Assembly: GCA_000802045.1 (NCBI GenBank)
Contig: JUEF01000126.1
Location: forward strand, 21,092 to 85,091
DNA from: Peptococcaceae bacterium BICA1-8
GTDB lineage: Bacteria > Bacillota > Peptococcia > Peptococcales > BICA1-8
Length of the DNA stretch: 64,000 nucleotides
Reading direction: 5' to 3'
Made by a program: the position numbers and the translations under genes. The notes under the pieces are model-generated. The model saw only the letters and a list, made by a program, of their open reading frames with translations. It ran no database searches and had not been told where the DNA came from. Positions 45,119 through 53,169 of the stretch are shown one piece after another. Numbering within the stretch: the first letter of the stretch is position 1; every line of letters starts with the position of its first letter.

Positions 45119-45484
45119 ATGATAGGGGAAAAATTAAACACACCGGAAACTAATAAAAAAGTTAAAGGAAATGCATTTGTGCCAACGGAAGAAGGTTCTG
45201 CTACATTAGAGAGTCTAGATGCTGAGGGTGTAACAGTAAAATATGAACAGGGGCCTACCGAATATACTCAGGGTTTTCGTGGTGCACCCTGGAGCAGAGA
45301 GCCCAGCTTAAAGTTTATGTGTGAAGAGGTGGGCGTAAATATGGATAACTTAATTTCGGGAATTGAAAAAGACAAATCTTACACTGAAATGGCTAAGGAA
45401 TTAGGAGTATCTAAAAAAACAGTACAAGCTTTAAAAGATCGTTTTATGACCCATGGTTTGCAGTCAATCGAAGGGCAGGACTAA
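45119..45484 (+). CDS. Hypothetical HTH-containing protein
   Basis: 121-aa protein with a C-terminal helix-turn-helix-like segment (YTEMAKELGVSKKTVQALKDRFMTHG, residues about 87-113). The N-terminal half is polar with no recognised fold (EYTQGFRGAPWSREPSLKF). AAAGGAG before the ATG and a clean terminator after the stop support a real monocistronic gene. Family not recognised; DNA binding is an inference from the HTH pattern alone. Confidence 0.6.
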   Translation: MIGEKLNTPETNKKVKGNAFVPTEEGSATLESLDAEGVTVKYEQGPTEYTQGFRGAPWSREPSLKFMCEEVGVNMDNLISGIEKDKSYTEMAKELGVSKKTVQALKDRFMTHGLQSIEGQD

Positions 45485-45490
45485 ACAAAT

Positions 45491-45524
45491 AAAAAATGTG
45501 TGACTATATTGTCACACATTTTTT
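45491..45524. terminator. Intrinsic terminator
   Basis: 14-bp stem AAAAAATGTGTGAC/GTCACACATTTTTT with six-base loop; works for the gene at 45119 and, in the other direction, for the small minus-strand ORF. Confidence 0.85.
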
Positions 45525-45526
45525 AT

Positions 45527-45541
45527 TGATAATCGTTATCA
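45527..45541. promoter_or_regulatory. Second Fur-like palindrome
   Basis: TGATAATCGTTATCA differs from the 7-1-7 Fur consensus TGATAATnATTATCA at one position. It lies just beyond the 3' end of the small ORF, so its role is unclear and it may be fortuitous. Confidence 0.4.
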
Positions 45542-45667
45542 CTATTTCTTGAAACTTTTGACTAATTCCAGCTTAGTAAAATGTTGGGTAGGTTTGCTTA
45601 GTATTTCAAAGTCCTTGCGTGCTTTATCAATCCGGACTACAGCTACCTTGTCATTAAAAATATTCAT
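45542..45667 (-). CDS. 41-aa protein under probable Fur control
   Basis: Untracked minus-strand ORF: ATG preceded by a perfect AGGAGGTG, encoding a basic peptide (start NIFNDKVAVVRIDKARKDFE, end KLELVKSFKK). Upstream are a promoter (TTGCAC, 17 bases, TAAAAT) and a Fur-type box overlapping the start of transcription, and downstream a terminator, so it has all parts of a free-standing gene. No cysteine or histidine cluster, no membrane segment. Homologues not recognised; iron-starvation-induced peptide is the inference. Confidence 0.6.
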   Translation of the reverse strand: MNIFNDKVAVVRIDKARKDFEILSKPTQHFTKLELVKSFKK

Positions 45668-45684
45668 TCTTGCCACCTCCTAAA

Positions 45685-45699
45685 TGATAATTATTGTCA
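45685..45699. promoter_or_regulatory. Fur-type operator
   Basis: TGATAATTATTGTCA matches the 7-1-7 consensus TGATAATnATTATCA with one substitution. It lies about 3-17 bases past the predicted transcription start of the 41-aa gene, an ideal repressing position. Confidence 0.6.
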
Positions 45700-45708
45700 T
45701 TTGCTTAT

Positions 45709-45747
45709 ATTTTACAGCTATTTGTGATTTTGTGCAAATAGCTGTAA
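45709..45747 (-). promoter_or_regulatory. Promoter of the 41-aa gene, overlapped by a 13-bp inverted repeat
   Basis: Minus strand TTGCAC, 17 bases, TAAAAT (45709-45737). The repeat TTACAGCTATTTG/CAAATAGCTGTAA (45712-45724 and 45735-45747) covers the same bases and could be an additional operator. Confidence 0.5.
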
Positions 45748-45931
45748 GCAGTACCAAATGTTCAAATAATGTCAAATACAGTAATTATTACGAAATAGAT
45801 ATTGTTTCCTTACAAAAACACCATAATACTAAAAATTACTAGATAACATATTTAAAATTAGGATTTAATATTTTAAATAAGCTAGGTCCGTGGTAGAATA
45901 GCAGATAAAGAGCTCTAATGGGGGAATGTTT

Positions 45932-46132
45932 ATGAACCAGGAGCAGTTATGGGTTGTAGAAAAAATTGCTGATGGCTTGGTTTATTTTACAAATGGTCCG
46001 GAAAAAGCAATAGTTCCATTGGGTTTAATACCTGGCAAAGCTATTCCCGGTGATATTGTTAGGATTGATTATGATGAAAAGGGTAATTTGCTTTCCTTGA
46101 AGGTTGTTTTAAAAAATATTGCTGAACGATAA
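45932..46132 (+). CDS. DUF3006 domain protein
   Basis: 66-aa small beta-rich protein resembling DUF3006 (VEKIADGLVYFTNG... VPLGLIPGKAIPGDIVRIDYDEKG), a family frequent in Gram-positive spore-formers, often beside ComEC-like metallohydrolases, of unknown function. ATG at 45932 follows GGGGGAA. Stands alone here. Confidence 0.65.
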   Translation: MNQEQLWVVEKIADGLVYFTNGPEKAIVPLGLIPGKAIPGDIVRIDYDEKGNLLSLKVVLKNIAER

Positions 46133-46205
46133 TGAATATAAAAATTTTTAATATTAGATAAGTTGGGTATATATAATAAACTAATCAATTTAAGGTGGGG
46201 GAATT

Positions 46206-46853
46206 ATGCGACAGAAGTTCCATAATTTTATCAATATATTTGATCCAGAAGAGAGTTTATCTTTAAGTTTATTTAACTCTGAGGGTTTTTACTGGCTAAC
46301 ATCTGCAACTGCAATTGCTTTTGCAGCAGAAGAATTGCTAAAATACCAAGAAAAATTCCCTAATGCTTTTCTAAAACCCGTTAAACCTATGAGTAGTGAG
46401 CCCTTAATCAAGTTTTTTCAAGAAAGTGTAAAGTCAGGAGAGACTACTGACCAGGTAAAAAAGGAAGCTCAAGAGGCAACCTTATACAATCTTGGAATTT
46501 TGGTATCTTTTGCGAAAAATTCCCTAACCTTTAATCCTGTAGCAGGCTTAATATTAGGCAAAACATTCGCAACATATTGGCTTATATATAAGCTGATAGA
46601 GTTAGAATGGCAGCAGATTCTAAATCTTGAGGAAACTAATGAAACCTACCTTTTACTGGATGCAGTTATTCTTGATCACGAAGAGTTAGACAATCTGGAA
46701 AGGCACTGTTTAGATGGAAATATCAGTCGGGACGACAGGGTTTATTTAAGTAGTCATTGGGAGAGAGTTAAATATTTCTGGGCAAATCTCCATGAGGACC
46801 TTCAGTTATTAACAGCGGGATATATAAAATTCGATCCACCCAATAAAAGATAA
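46206..46853 (+). CDS. Hypothetical protein, 215 aa
   Basis: Mostly helical protein without recognised motifs. A moderately hydrophobic stretch (NSLTFNPVAGLILGKTFATYWLIYKLI, about 98-125) might touch the membrane, but no signal peptide exists. Acidic, Trp-containing C-terminus (WERVKYFWANLHEDL). GGTGGGG before the ATG. Not co-directional in function with the thiamine genes, which have their own riboswitch. Family not recognised. Confidence 0.55.
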   Translation: MRQKFHNFINIFDPEESLSLSLFNSEGFYWLTSATAIAFAAEELLKYQEKFPNAFLKPVKPMSSEPLIKFFQESVKSGETTDQVKKEAQEATLYNLGILVSFAKNSLTFNPVAGLILGKTFATYWLIYKLIELEWQQILNLEETNETYLLLDAVILDHEELDNLERHCLDGNISRDDRVYLSSHWERVKYFWANLHEDLQLLTAGYIKFDPPNKR

Positions 46854-46871
46854 AAAGAATTAAATATTAAC

Positions 46872-47016
46872 TAGGGGAGCTTATAAGAGTATAGGCTGAG
46901 AAAAAACCACACTGAAGGTTTTTGACCCTTTGGACCTGATCTGGTTAATACCAGCGTGGGGAAGTGAGTGAGATATTGATAAAAACCTCCTTCTTTCTAT
47001 GTAAGGAGGTTTTTTG
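46872..47016 (+). promoter_or_regulatory. thi box: TPP (THI-box) riboswitch with terminator
   Basis: Signature pieces: AGGGGAGC, GGCTGAGAAAA, GACCCTTTGGACCTGATCTGG, TTAATACCAGCGTGGGGAAG. It is followed by an intrinsic terminator (AAAAACCTCCTT/AAGGAGGTTTTT, 46981-47016). Thiamine pyrophosphate should shut off the importer genes downstream. Confidence 0.95.
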
Positions 47017-47042
47017 TATACTTGTTTATTATTTGAGAGGGG

Positions 47043-47807
47043 ATGATGATAACGGAAGTAAAATTAAAGGATATTTTTTATAGGTACCAGGAAATGGAGC
47101 ATCCGATCTTTGACGGACTGTCCCTTATTGTGCAAAGTGGAGAATTTGTTACTTTAGTTGGACCTAGCGGATGCGGGAAAACAACACTGTTGGAAATCAT
47201 AGCGGGATTAATCGCGGATTTTTCAGGAGATATTTACCTAGATGGAGCCAAGAAAATGCCTTTAGGACAGGTCAGCTTGATGCCCCAGGAAGATTTGCTC
47301 TTACCTTGGCGGACCGTACTGGAAAATGGCTCCCTACCTTTAGAGCTAAAAGGACAAAGACAAAGTGATGCAAACCAGCAGGTTCGAAATTTGCTTAGAG
47401 AGTTTGGATTGGATGGTTTTGAGAATTACTATCCCCATCAGCTATCCGGCGGCATGCGTCAGAGAGTTGCCTTTTTACGAAGTATTTTAACTGGTCATAG
47501 AGTATTGCTCCTTGATGAACCTTTCAGTGCATTAGATGCATTAACTAGGCTAAAAATGCAGGAATGGCTGATAACTATGTGGCAGAAATTCCAACCGACC
47601 ATAATTTTTATAACCCATGATGTGGAAGAAGCAATATTTTTAGGGCAAAGCATATATATATTCTCGATGGTTCCTAATAGAAAGCTAAAGCATTATCCAG
47701 TTTCCTTTGCTTATCCTAGAAATCGCTCTCTTTTAGGCAACCCGGATTTTGTCCAGTTAAGGCAGCAAATTTTGGCTGACATGGTCTGGGGAGGTGCTCA
47801 TGAATAA
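47043..47807 (+). CDS. thiZ: Thiamine-precursor ABC transporter ATP-binding protein
   Basis: 254-aa ATPase of the nitrate/taurine/ThiZ type: Walker A GPSGCGKTTLLE, Q-loop LMPQEDLLLPW, signature LSGGMRQR, Walker B VLLLDEPFSALD, and IIFITHDVEEAIFLG. Placed right after the TPP riboswitch and followed by permease and NMT1-like binding protein, so it energises uptake of a pyrimidine (HMP/formyl-aminopyrimidine) precursor. Either of two adjacent ATG codons may start. Confidence 0.9.
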   Translation: MMITEVKLKDIFYRYQEMEHPIFDGLSLIVQSGEFVTLVGPSGCGKTTLLEIIAGLIADFSGDIYLDGAKKMPLGQVSLMPQEDLLLPWRTVLENGSLPLELKGQRQSDANQQVRNLLREFGLDGFENYYPHQLSGGMRQRVAFLRSILTGHRVLLLDEPFSALDALTRLKMQEWLITMWQKFQPTIIFITHDVEEAIFLGQSIYIFSMVPNRKLKHYPVSFAYPRNRSLLGNPDFVQLRQQILADMVWGGAHE

Positions 47808-48585
47808 CTTAAAAAAAACAATAATAAATAAAATCGGTATAGTGTCTGGTTTCCTTTTTCTAGCTGTCTGGGAATTGCTGGTGGTCCTCTTAAAAATACC
47901 TATATTTATTTTGCCGCCTCCTAGTAGAGTTTTTGCAGCTTTATGGTCCCTTAAAAAAGTGCTTTTTATAACCCATTTACCAGTTACATTAGTGGAGGTT
48001 ATTACCGGCTTAGTAATTTCGATAATTATTTCTATTATTTTATCTTTACTTATGCTCAAGGCGCCCATCTTAGAAAGGAGTATTTATCCCTTTTTGGTAG
48101 CCTCTCAGACTATACCTATTATAGTTTTATCGCCTGTGGTTATTATGTGGTTTGGTTATGGCTTGCCAGGGAAAGTTGCTATAACAATTTTGATCACTTT
48201 TTTCCCGATAGTGGTAAATACTTATGACGGTTTGAAGAATGTGGACTATCGCTATATAAATCTTCTAAAGACTATGGGGGCAAATGCTCAGCAGATTTTC
48301 TGGAAGGTAAGGGTTCCTGCGGCGTTACCCGGGTTTTTCACAGGCTTGAAGGTAGGTGCTGCGGTAAGTGTTATTGGGGCTGTAATTGGCGAATGGTTAG
48401 GGGGGAACACTGGCTTAGGGGTTTTCAGCAGACGGATGGCCAGCAATCTCCAGGCTGATGCAGTATTTGCTGCAGTCTTAATTCTTGCCATGTTAGGCAT
48501 GGGTCTTTTTCAATTCGTAAAGGTTTTGGAGCGGCGCTTAATGCCCTGGTATTTTCAAACTAAAGAAAATAGGAGTGAAAGATGA
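47800..48585 (+). CDS. thiX: Thiamine-precursor ABC transporter permease
   Basis: 261-aa permease with about six helices and the EAA loop (LLKTMGANAQQIFWKVRVPAALPGFFTGLKVGA). ATG at 47800 follows GGGGAGGTG and overlaps the ATPase stop by eight bases; the track start two codons earlier lacks a proper site. Partner of ThiZ and ThiY. Confidence 0.9.
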   Translation: MNNLKKTIINKIGIVSGFLFLAVWELLVVLLKIPIFILPPPSRVFAALWSLKKVLFITHLPVTLVEVITGLVISIIISIILSLLMLKAPILERSIYPFLVASQTIPIIVLSPVVIMWFGYGLPGKVAITILITFFPIVVNTYDGLKNVDYRYINLLKTMGANAQQIFWKVRVPAALPGFFTGLKVGAAVSVIGAVIGEWLGGNTGLGVFSRRMASNLQADAVFAAVLILAMLGMGLFQFVKVLERRLMPWYFQTKENRSER

Positions 48586-49553
48586 TGAAAAAAGTGTTGA
48601 TTATTTTTATTGTGATAGTTTTAATATTTGGCTTAGCAGCTTGTACTCAGAAGGAAGAACAAAAAGGGCTGCAGGAAGTAACGGTTATGTTGGATTGGTA
48701 TCCTAATGCTGTCCATTCTTTTCTCTATGCTGCCTTAAATAAAGGATATTTTGCTGAAGAAGGTCTTAGTGTCAAGATTCTTATGCCTGCTGATACTAGT
48801 GACCCCTTGAAATTAGTTGCTGCAGGACAAACAGATTTTGCTATCAGCTATCAACCCCAGCTTGTTATGGCGCGGGCTCAAGATATCCCTGTAGTTTCAG
48901 TAGCGTCTATAGTAAATCATCCTTTGAATACTATAATGGTTGGGGCTTCCGATAATATAAAAAGGCCTAAGGACTTAGAGGGTAAAACTGTAGGCTATTC
49001 TTTACCTGTATATGAGGCTATAGTAAAAACTGCAGTTAAAAATGATGGCGGGGATATTTCTAAGCTAAGTCTAATTGATATAGGATGGGATTTAATACCA
49101 GCAATGGTAACTAAGAAGGTCAATGCCATTAGTGGTGGATTTATCAACCACGAAAAGATACTTATTGAGAAGGAAGGGTATAATGTTAACATAATTGACC
49201 CTGTTCAGTATGGTGTTCCTGATTATTATGAATTGATTTTAATTACCAGTGAGAAATTATTCCAGGAGAATAAGGAACTGGCTAATAAGTTTTGGCAAGC
49301 AGTCAAGAAAGGGCAGTCATATGTCCGGGATAATCCTAGCGAAGGACTTCAATTACTCCTTGATAACCAAAACGATCAGTTTCCCTTGGATGCTGAGGTA
49401 GAAAAAGAGAGTCTAGAGATATTGCTGCCATTAATGCAGGATTTTGGCAAGCAGGAGCTTAAAGGGTGGCAAGAGGTAATCGAATGGATGTATGAGTTAG
49501 AACTTATTGATAAAAAACCAGAAGCGGAGAAAGCATTTATTGACCTAAAGTAG
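48582..49553 (+). CDS. thiY: Thiamine-precursor (pyrimidine) binding lipoprotein
   Basis: 323-aa NMT1/THI5-like solute-binding protein. Signal peptide with lipobox GLAACTQ; the mature start VTVMLDWYPNAVHSFLYAALNKGYFAEEGL is the signature of ThiY/THI5 proteins, and VAAGQTDFAISYQPQLVMARAQ follows. Binds HMP-type pyrimidines outside the cell. Overlaps thiX by four bases. Confidence 0.9.
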   Translation: MMKKVLIIFIVIVLIFGLAACTQKEEQKGLQEVTVMLDWYPNAVHSFLYAALNKGYFAEEGLSVKILMPADTSDPLKLVAAGQTDFAISYQPQLVMARAQDIPVVSVASIVNHPLNTIMVGASDNIKRPKDLEGKTVGYSLPVYEAIVKTAVKNDGGDISKLSLIDIGWDLIPAMVTKKVNAISGGFINHEKILIEKEGYNVNIIDPVQYGVPDYYELILITSEKLFQENKELANKFWQAVKKGQSYVRDNPSEGLQLLLDNQNDQFPLDAEVEKESLEILLPLMQDFGKQELKGWQEVIEWMYELELIDKKPEAEKAFIDLK

Positions 49554-49557
49554 GTAC

Positions 49558-49667
49558 GGGACACACCTTTAATGTGGAATAGCTTTGTAGTGAAGGAATG
49601 TCCCGAATTAATGGGACACACCTCCGATGTGGAACTGCTTTATGGTAAAGGAATGGCCCGAACTAAT
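49558..49667 (+). repeat. Two tandem 55-bp hairpin units
   Basis: Two copies with exact 55-base period (49558-49612, 49613-49667), each beginning GGGACACACCT and ending in GAATGTCCC or GAATGGCCC plus GAA-TAAT, so each unit can close as a hairpin through GGGACA/TGTCCC. Identity between copies is roughly 80% by eye. Similar GGGACACACC phrases are common as dispersed repeats in clostridial genomes. Confidence 0.65.
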
Positions 49668-49759
49668 ACTAAAATATGGCAACAACTAGTACCCAAAGAA
49701 AAGTTGGGGCGGTGCGAATATCTATAATGTACAAAAAACGTCAGGAGGTAAGATGCATT

Positions 49760-50722
49760 ATGAAAAGGTTGTTGTCTATATTTTGTTTTAGGGCGTTTGA
49801 TATTCGGATAAGCAAAGTGTTTTTGCTTGCGGTGCTAGTATTAGCTGTTTGGACAAGCACTAGTATGGCGGCAGTTTCCGGCGAGGTGGATTTAGAAAAG
49901 CAAATGCTGGATTTAGTAAATAAAGAAAGAGTAGAGGTAGGCTTGGCGCCACTCAAAATGGATGCCAAACTGGTTGATGTAGCAAGGTTAAAGTCCCAGG
50001 ATATGATTGATAAAAACTATTTCTCCCATACCTCCCCTACCTATGGTGATCCTTTTGCGATGATGAAGGATTATGGTGTGGAGTACTCGATGGCAGGGGA
50101 AAATCTAGCAGGTAATTCCAGCTTGCCGGGGGCTCATGAGGCATTGATGAACTCGCCGGGGCATAGAGCAAATATTCTCAAGCCGGAATTTACCCATGTG
50201 GGAATAGGTGTTGTTAAGGGTGGCCCTTATGGCATGATGATTACGCAAATGTTTATTAAATCCCGGAGTGAAGGTTCTGCTTCTTTGCCAGTAAAAGTTC
50301 AAGAAATCCCAAGTCCAGCACCAATTATTAATGAGAAAATCAATAACACACAGATTCAACCGAAAAACGATGATTTGCAGATTTTCTATAATGGTAAAAA
50401 AATTAGTTTTCCCGATATAGAGCCCTACATAAATGAAAACCAAAGAATAATGGTGCCTTTAAGATTTATATCCCAAGAATTAGGTTATCGGGTAGATTGG
50501 GAAGTAGTCGATCAAAAAATTATTATTAAAAAGAACGAAGATAGCATGAATTTATGGATAGGTAAAAAGCTTGTTTTAAAAAATAACCAACTCTTAATGG
50601 GTGATTCTTCGCCAGAAATATACAAAAATCGTACAATGGTACCATTGAGATTAGTATCAGGGCTTTTAGGGTGCGAGGTCGTTTGGTATCCTACCCTTAA
50701 TAAGGCTGAAATTAACTTATAA
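49760..50722 (+). CDS. CAP/SCP (YkwD-like) protein with copper-amine-oxidase-like domain
   Basis: 320-aa exported protein. Signal peptide (residues about 12-38, VFLLAVLVLAVWTSTSMAAV), CAP domain (DLVNKERVEVGLAPL, YFSHTSPTYG, AGENLAGN, SPGHRANIL), and two half-repeats of the Cu-amine-oxidase N-terminal-like wall domain (RIMVPLRFISQELGYRVDW; RTMVPLRLVSGLLGCEVVW). ATG at 49760 has AGGAGGT ten bases upstream, whereas the track start at 49676 has none. Its CAP domain is close to that at 537-1442. A terminator follows. Confidence 0.88.
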   Translation: MKRLLSIFCFRAFDIRISKVFLLAVLVLAVWTSTSMAAVSGEVDLEKQMLDLVNKERVEVGLAPLKMDAKLVDVARLKSQDMIDKNYFSHTSPTYGDPFAMMKDYGVEYSMAGENLAGNSSLPGAHEALMNSPGHRANILKPEFTHVGIGVVKGGPYGMMITQMFIKSRSEGSASLPVKVQEIPSPAPIINEKINNTQIQPKNDDLQIFYNGKKISFPDIEPYINENQRIMVPLRFISQELGYRVDWEVVDQKIIIKKNEDSMNLWIGKKLVLKNNQLLMGDSSPEIYKNRTMVPLRLVSGLLGCEVVWYPTLNKAEINL

Positions 50723-51025
50723 TAATTTAAAAAGCGTTCCTCTCAAAAACGGGGGGAGTGCTTTTTTATAATTTGACTAGAGTAGCCTATGGCCTATAGC
50801 TGTTAAAATATTGCATCAGATACAGGCAGGATATTTCATAGTCCACTGGCATAATACTAATTCCAGCTGTATTATCGATTAGACGAATTAGACTAATAGA
50901 CGTGAAAAAACTATGTACGGGTTTGGGGAATTTGTGATAAGCTATTTAAAAAAGAATATATAAACTTACTATAATAATTTTAGATACAAAAGGGTGAAGA
51001 CGTTTTTTAAAGGAGGACTTTAAAA
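50723..51025 (+). terminator. Terminator and gene-free gap before the PspC gene
   Basis: Terminator AAAAAGCGTTCCTC/GGGGGAGTGCTTTTT at 50729-50767 closes the CAP gene. The rest holds no gene: short ATTAGACGAATTAGACTAATAGACG repeats (50876-50903), then an AT-rich stretch with a TATAAT-like box near 50970 that may serve the next gene, and AAAGGAGG at its end. Confidence 0.65.
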
Positions 51026-51259
51026 GTGAAAAAACTTTATCGTTCAGTTAATGACAAAAAACTCTTTGGAGTCTGTGGGGGATTGGCCAAATATTTTAAC
51101 ATAGACACAACTATTTTAAGGCTTGCTTGGGTTGTATTATCTTTAATACCTGTTGTTGGGCCCTTTTTGGGTATTTTAACATATATTATCTGCGGTATAG
51201 TAATTCCTACCGAGCCCGACTATATAGATATTACCGATATAAAGGATATGGACGAATAG
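51026..51259 (+). CDS. PspC domain protein
   Basis: 77-aa membrane protein matching the PspC family over its length: KKLYRSVNDKKLFGVCGGLAKYFNIDTTILRLAWV then one or two hydrophobic segments (VLSLIPVVGPFLGILTYIICGIVIP). PspC proteins are linked with envelope stress. GTG start after AAAGGAGG. Sixteen bases later the corrin genes begin, but a functional link is not implied. Confidence 0.88.
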   Translation: MKKLYRSVNDKKLFGVCGGLAKYFNIDTTILRLAWVVLSLIPVVGPFLGILTYIICGIVIPTEPDYIDITDIKDMDE

Positions 51260-51274
51260 TAGGAGGTGTTTTAG

Positions 51275-51988
51275 TTGCTTGGCAAATTATACGGTATCGG
51301 AGTGGGTCCGGGAGACCCTGAATTATTAACCTTAAAAGCTGTAAGAATATTAGAAAATATTGATTATTTGTGTTACCCTATTTCTCAGCCGGGCAAACCA
51401 AGTATTGCGCTGGAAATTGCCGCAGGGGCGGTAAGAAAGCATTGGTTTGTTACCGAACTTTATTTACCTATGACTAGGGATGAATCTGTGTTGGAAGAAC
51501 ACTGGCAGGAAGCCGCCTTGAAAGTAGCAGACATTTTAGAATCGGGGCAGGACTGTGCTTTTATTACCCTAGGAGATCCTTCCTTATATAGTACCTTCGT
51601 TTATTTAGTTCGAAAATTAAAGGTGATACTGGCTGAATTTGAAGTTGAGATAGTACCCGGTATAAGCTCACCTAACATCTTGGCTGCTCAGGCTCAGGTA
51701 ACACTAGCAGAAGGTGAGGAAAGCTTTATAATTATTCCGGGCATTAGTGATTTAGATAAAATTGGTCAAGCTCTAGATAGCTATGACAATATAATTTTCT
51801 TAAAAGTAGGACGAACTTTTCCGGAAATTTATCAGCTTTTACAGGAGAAGGGGCTAGAAGATAAGGCGGTATTTGGGGAACGCTGCGGTTTTACTGATGA
51901 ATATCTATCTTTTGATCTTCGGGATGTTGTAGAGAGACAGAGTGATTACCTTTCATTATTGTTAGTAAAAAAAGGTGGCTTAAAGTAA
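51275..51988 (+). CDS. cobI: (Cobalt-)precorrin-2 C20-methyltransferase
   Basis: 237-aa SAM-dependent tetrapyrrole methyltransferase. The glycine-rich loop GIGVGPGDPELLTLKAVRILE and the LGDPSLYSTFVYL segment are typical of CobI/CbiL. It methylates C-20 on the way to cobalamin. TTG start after AGGAGGT. Followed by CobJ and CbiX; other cob/cbi genes are elsewhere. Confidence 0.9.
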   Translation: MLGKLYGIGVGPGDPELLTLKAVRILENIDYLCYPISQPGKPSIALEIAAGAVRKHWFVTELYLPMTRDESVLEEHWQEAALKVADILESGQDCAFITLGDPSLYSTFVYLVRKLKVILAEFEVEIVPGISSPNILAAQAQVTLAEGEESFIIIPGISDLDKIGQALDSYDNIIFLKVGRTFPEIYQLLQEKGLEDKAVFGERCGFTDEYLSFDLRDVVERQSDYLSLLLVKKGGLK

Positions 51989-52001
51989 GGAGGAGAAGTA
52001 T

Positions 52002-52757
52002 GTGAATGGAATAATCTATGTAGTGGGCATAGGCCCTGGTGATAGAGATCATATGACCTTTAAAGCCTGTGATGTTTTAAATAAGGCAGATGTAATTATT
52101 GGTTATGGTACATATATTGAGTTAATTGAGGACCTAATTGAGGGGAAAGAAGTAATTAATTCAGGAATGACTAAGGAAATTGAAAGAGCTCGGCAGGCTG
52201 TGAACATAGCCCTAGAAGGGAAAAAGGTTGCTGTTATCTCTAGTGGTGACCCAGGTGTTTATGGTATGGCCGGGATAGTACTAGAACTAGCTCGGGATTT
52301 AGTTCCAGTGGAAATAATACCAGGTGTAACCGCAGCGACCGCCGCCGCAGCTTCATTAGGGGCACCCCTTATGCATGATTTCGCAGTTATCAGTCTTAGT
52401 GACTTATTGACCCCTTGGCATAAAATAATGACCCGCTTAGAAGCGGCTGCTTTGGGAGACATGGTTATAGTTTTATACAACCCTAAGAGTAAGGGTCGGA
52501 CAAAAAATATTGAAACGGCTAGAGAAATAATACTTTGGCACAGAGATCCCCAAACCCCGGTAGGTCTAGTGAGGAATGCTAAAAGGGGTGATGAAGAGGT
52601 AGTAACTACTACCTTGAAAGATATGTTAAGTCATCAAATTGATATGCTGACAACAGTAATTGTCGGTAACTCAGAAACCATTATTGAAAACGGGAAAATC
52701 ATCACCCCTCGGGGGTACCAAAAGAAACAAAATTACAGTAAAGCCCAGGAGGTATAA
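52002..52757 (+). CDS. cobJ: (Cobalt-)precorrin-3 C17-methyltransferase
   Basis: 251-aa methyltransferase of the CobJ/CbiH type: VVGIGPGDRDHMTFKACDVLNKADVIIGYGTYIELI, SSGDPGVYGMAGIVLE, PGVTAATAAAASLGAPLMHDFAVISLSDLLTPW and VLYNPKSKGR are all diagnostic. It methylates C-17 and promotes ring contraction. GTG start after AAGGAGGAG, 13 bases behind cobI. Confidence 0.92.
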   Translation: MNGIIYVVGIGPGDRDHMTFKACDVLNKADVIIGYGTYIELIEDLIEGKEVINSGMTKEIERARQAVNIALEGKKVAVISSGDPGVYGMAGIVLELARDLVPVEIIPGVTAATAAAASLGAPLMHDFAVISLSDLLTPWHKIMTRLEAAALGDMVIVLYNPKSKGRTKNIETAREIILWHRDPQTPVGLVRNAKRGDEEVVTTTLKDMLSHQIDMLTTVIVGNSETIIENGKIITPRGYQKKQNYSKAQEV

Positions 52758-52760
52758 ATA

Positions 52761-53138
52761 ATGAAGGACGGAATTGTTATCTTAGGTCACGGCAGTCGCA
52801 GAGAGGATGCCAATGATGAGATTAGGGAGATTACAGCTAAGCTGCAGGAAAAAAATCCTGATAAAAAATACCAGGTGGCATTTCTAGAATTTGGTAAGCC
52901 TTCCCTTGTTGATGCAATTGAAGGATTATTAGAAGAAGATAACTTTGAGAAAATAATAATTATGCCCATGTTTTTAACAGTGGGAAACCACATGCATCGG
53001 GATATACCAGGCAAAATATTAAGGCTTAAAACCACTTACCCCGATATGAAATTTGCTTTTGCCCGCCACATAGGTCCTGATCGGCGAATTGTAGATATTG
53101 CCGAGGATAGAATTAGTGAAGCAGTAGAGCTGCTGTAG
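52761..53138 (+). CDS. cbiX: Sirohydrochlorin chelatase, short CbiX
   Basis: 125-aa single-domain CbiX (small form). The metal-site histidine is in VILGHGSRREDAN; a second is in MFLTVGNHMHRDIP. It inserts cobalt (cobalamin) or iron (siroheme) into sirohydrochlorin. Since sulfite reductase needs siroheme and the window bears Dsr genes, either role is possible. ATG three bases after cobJ stop. Confidence 0.9.
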   Translation: MKDGIVILGHGSRREDANDEIREITAKLQEKNPDKKYQVAFLEFGKPSLVDAIEGLLEEDNFEKIIIMPMFLTVGNHMHRDIPGKILRLKTTYPDMKFAFARHIGPDRRIVDIAEDRISEAVELL

Positions 53139-53169
53139 AAGTAACCTATTTCGAAGAGGGGAAGCTTAC

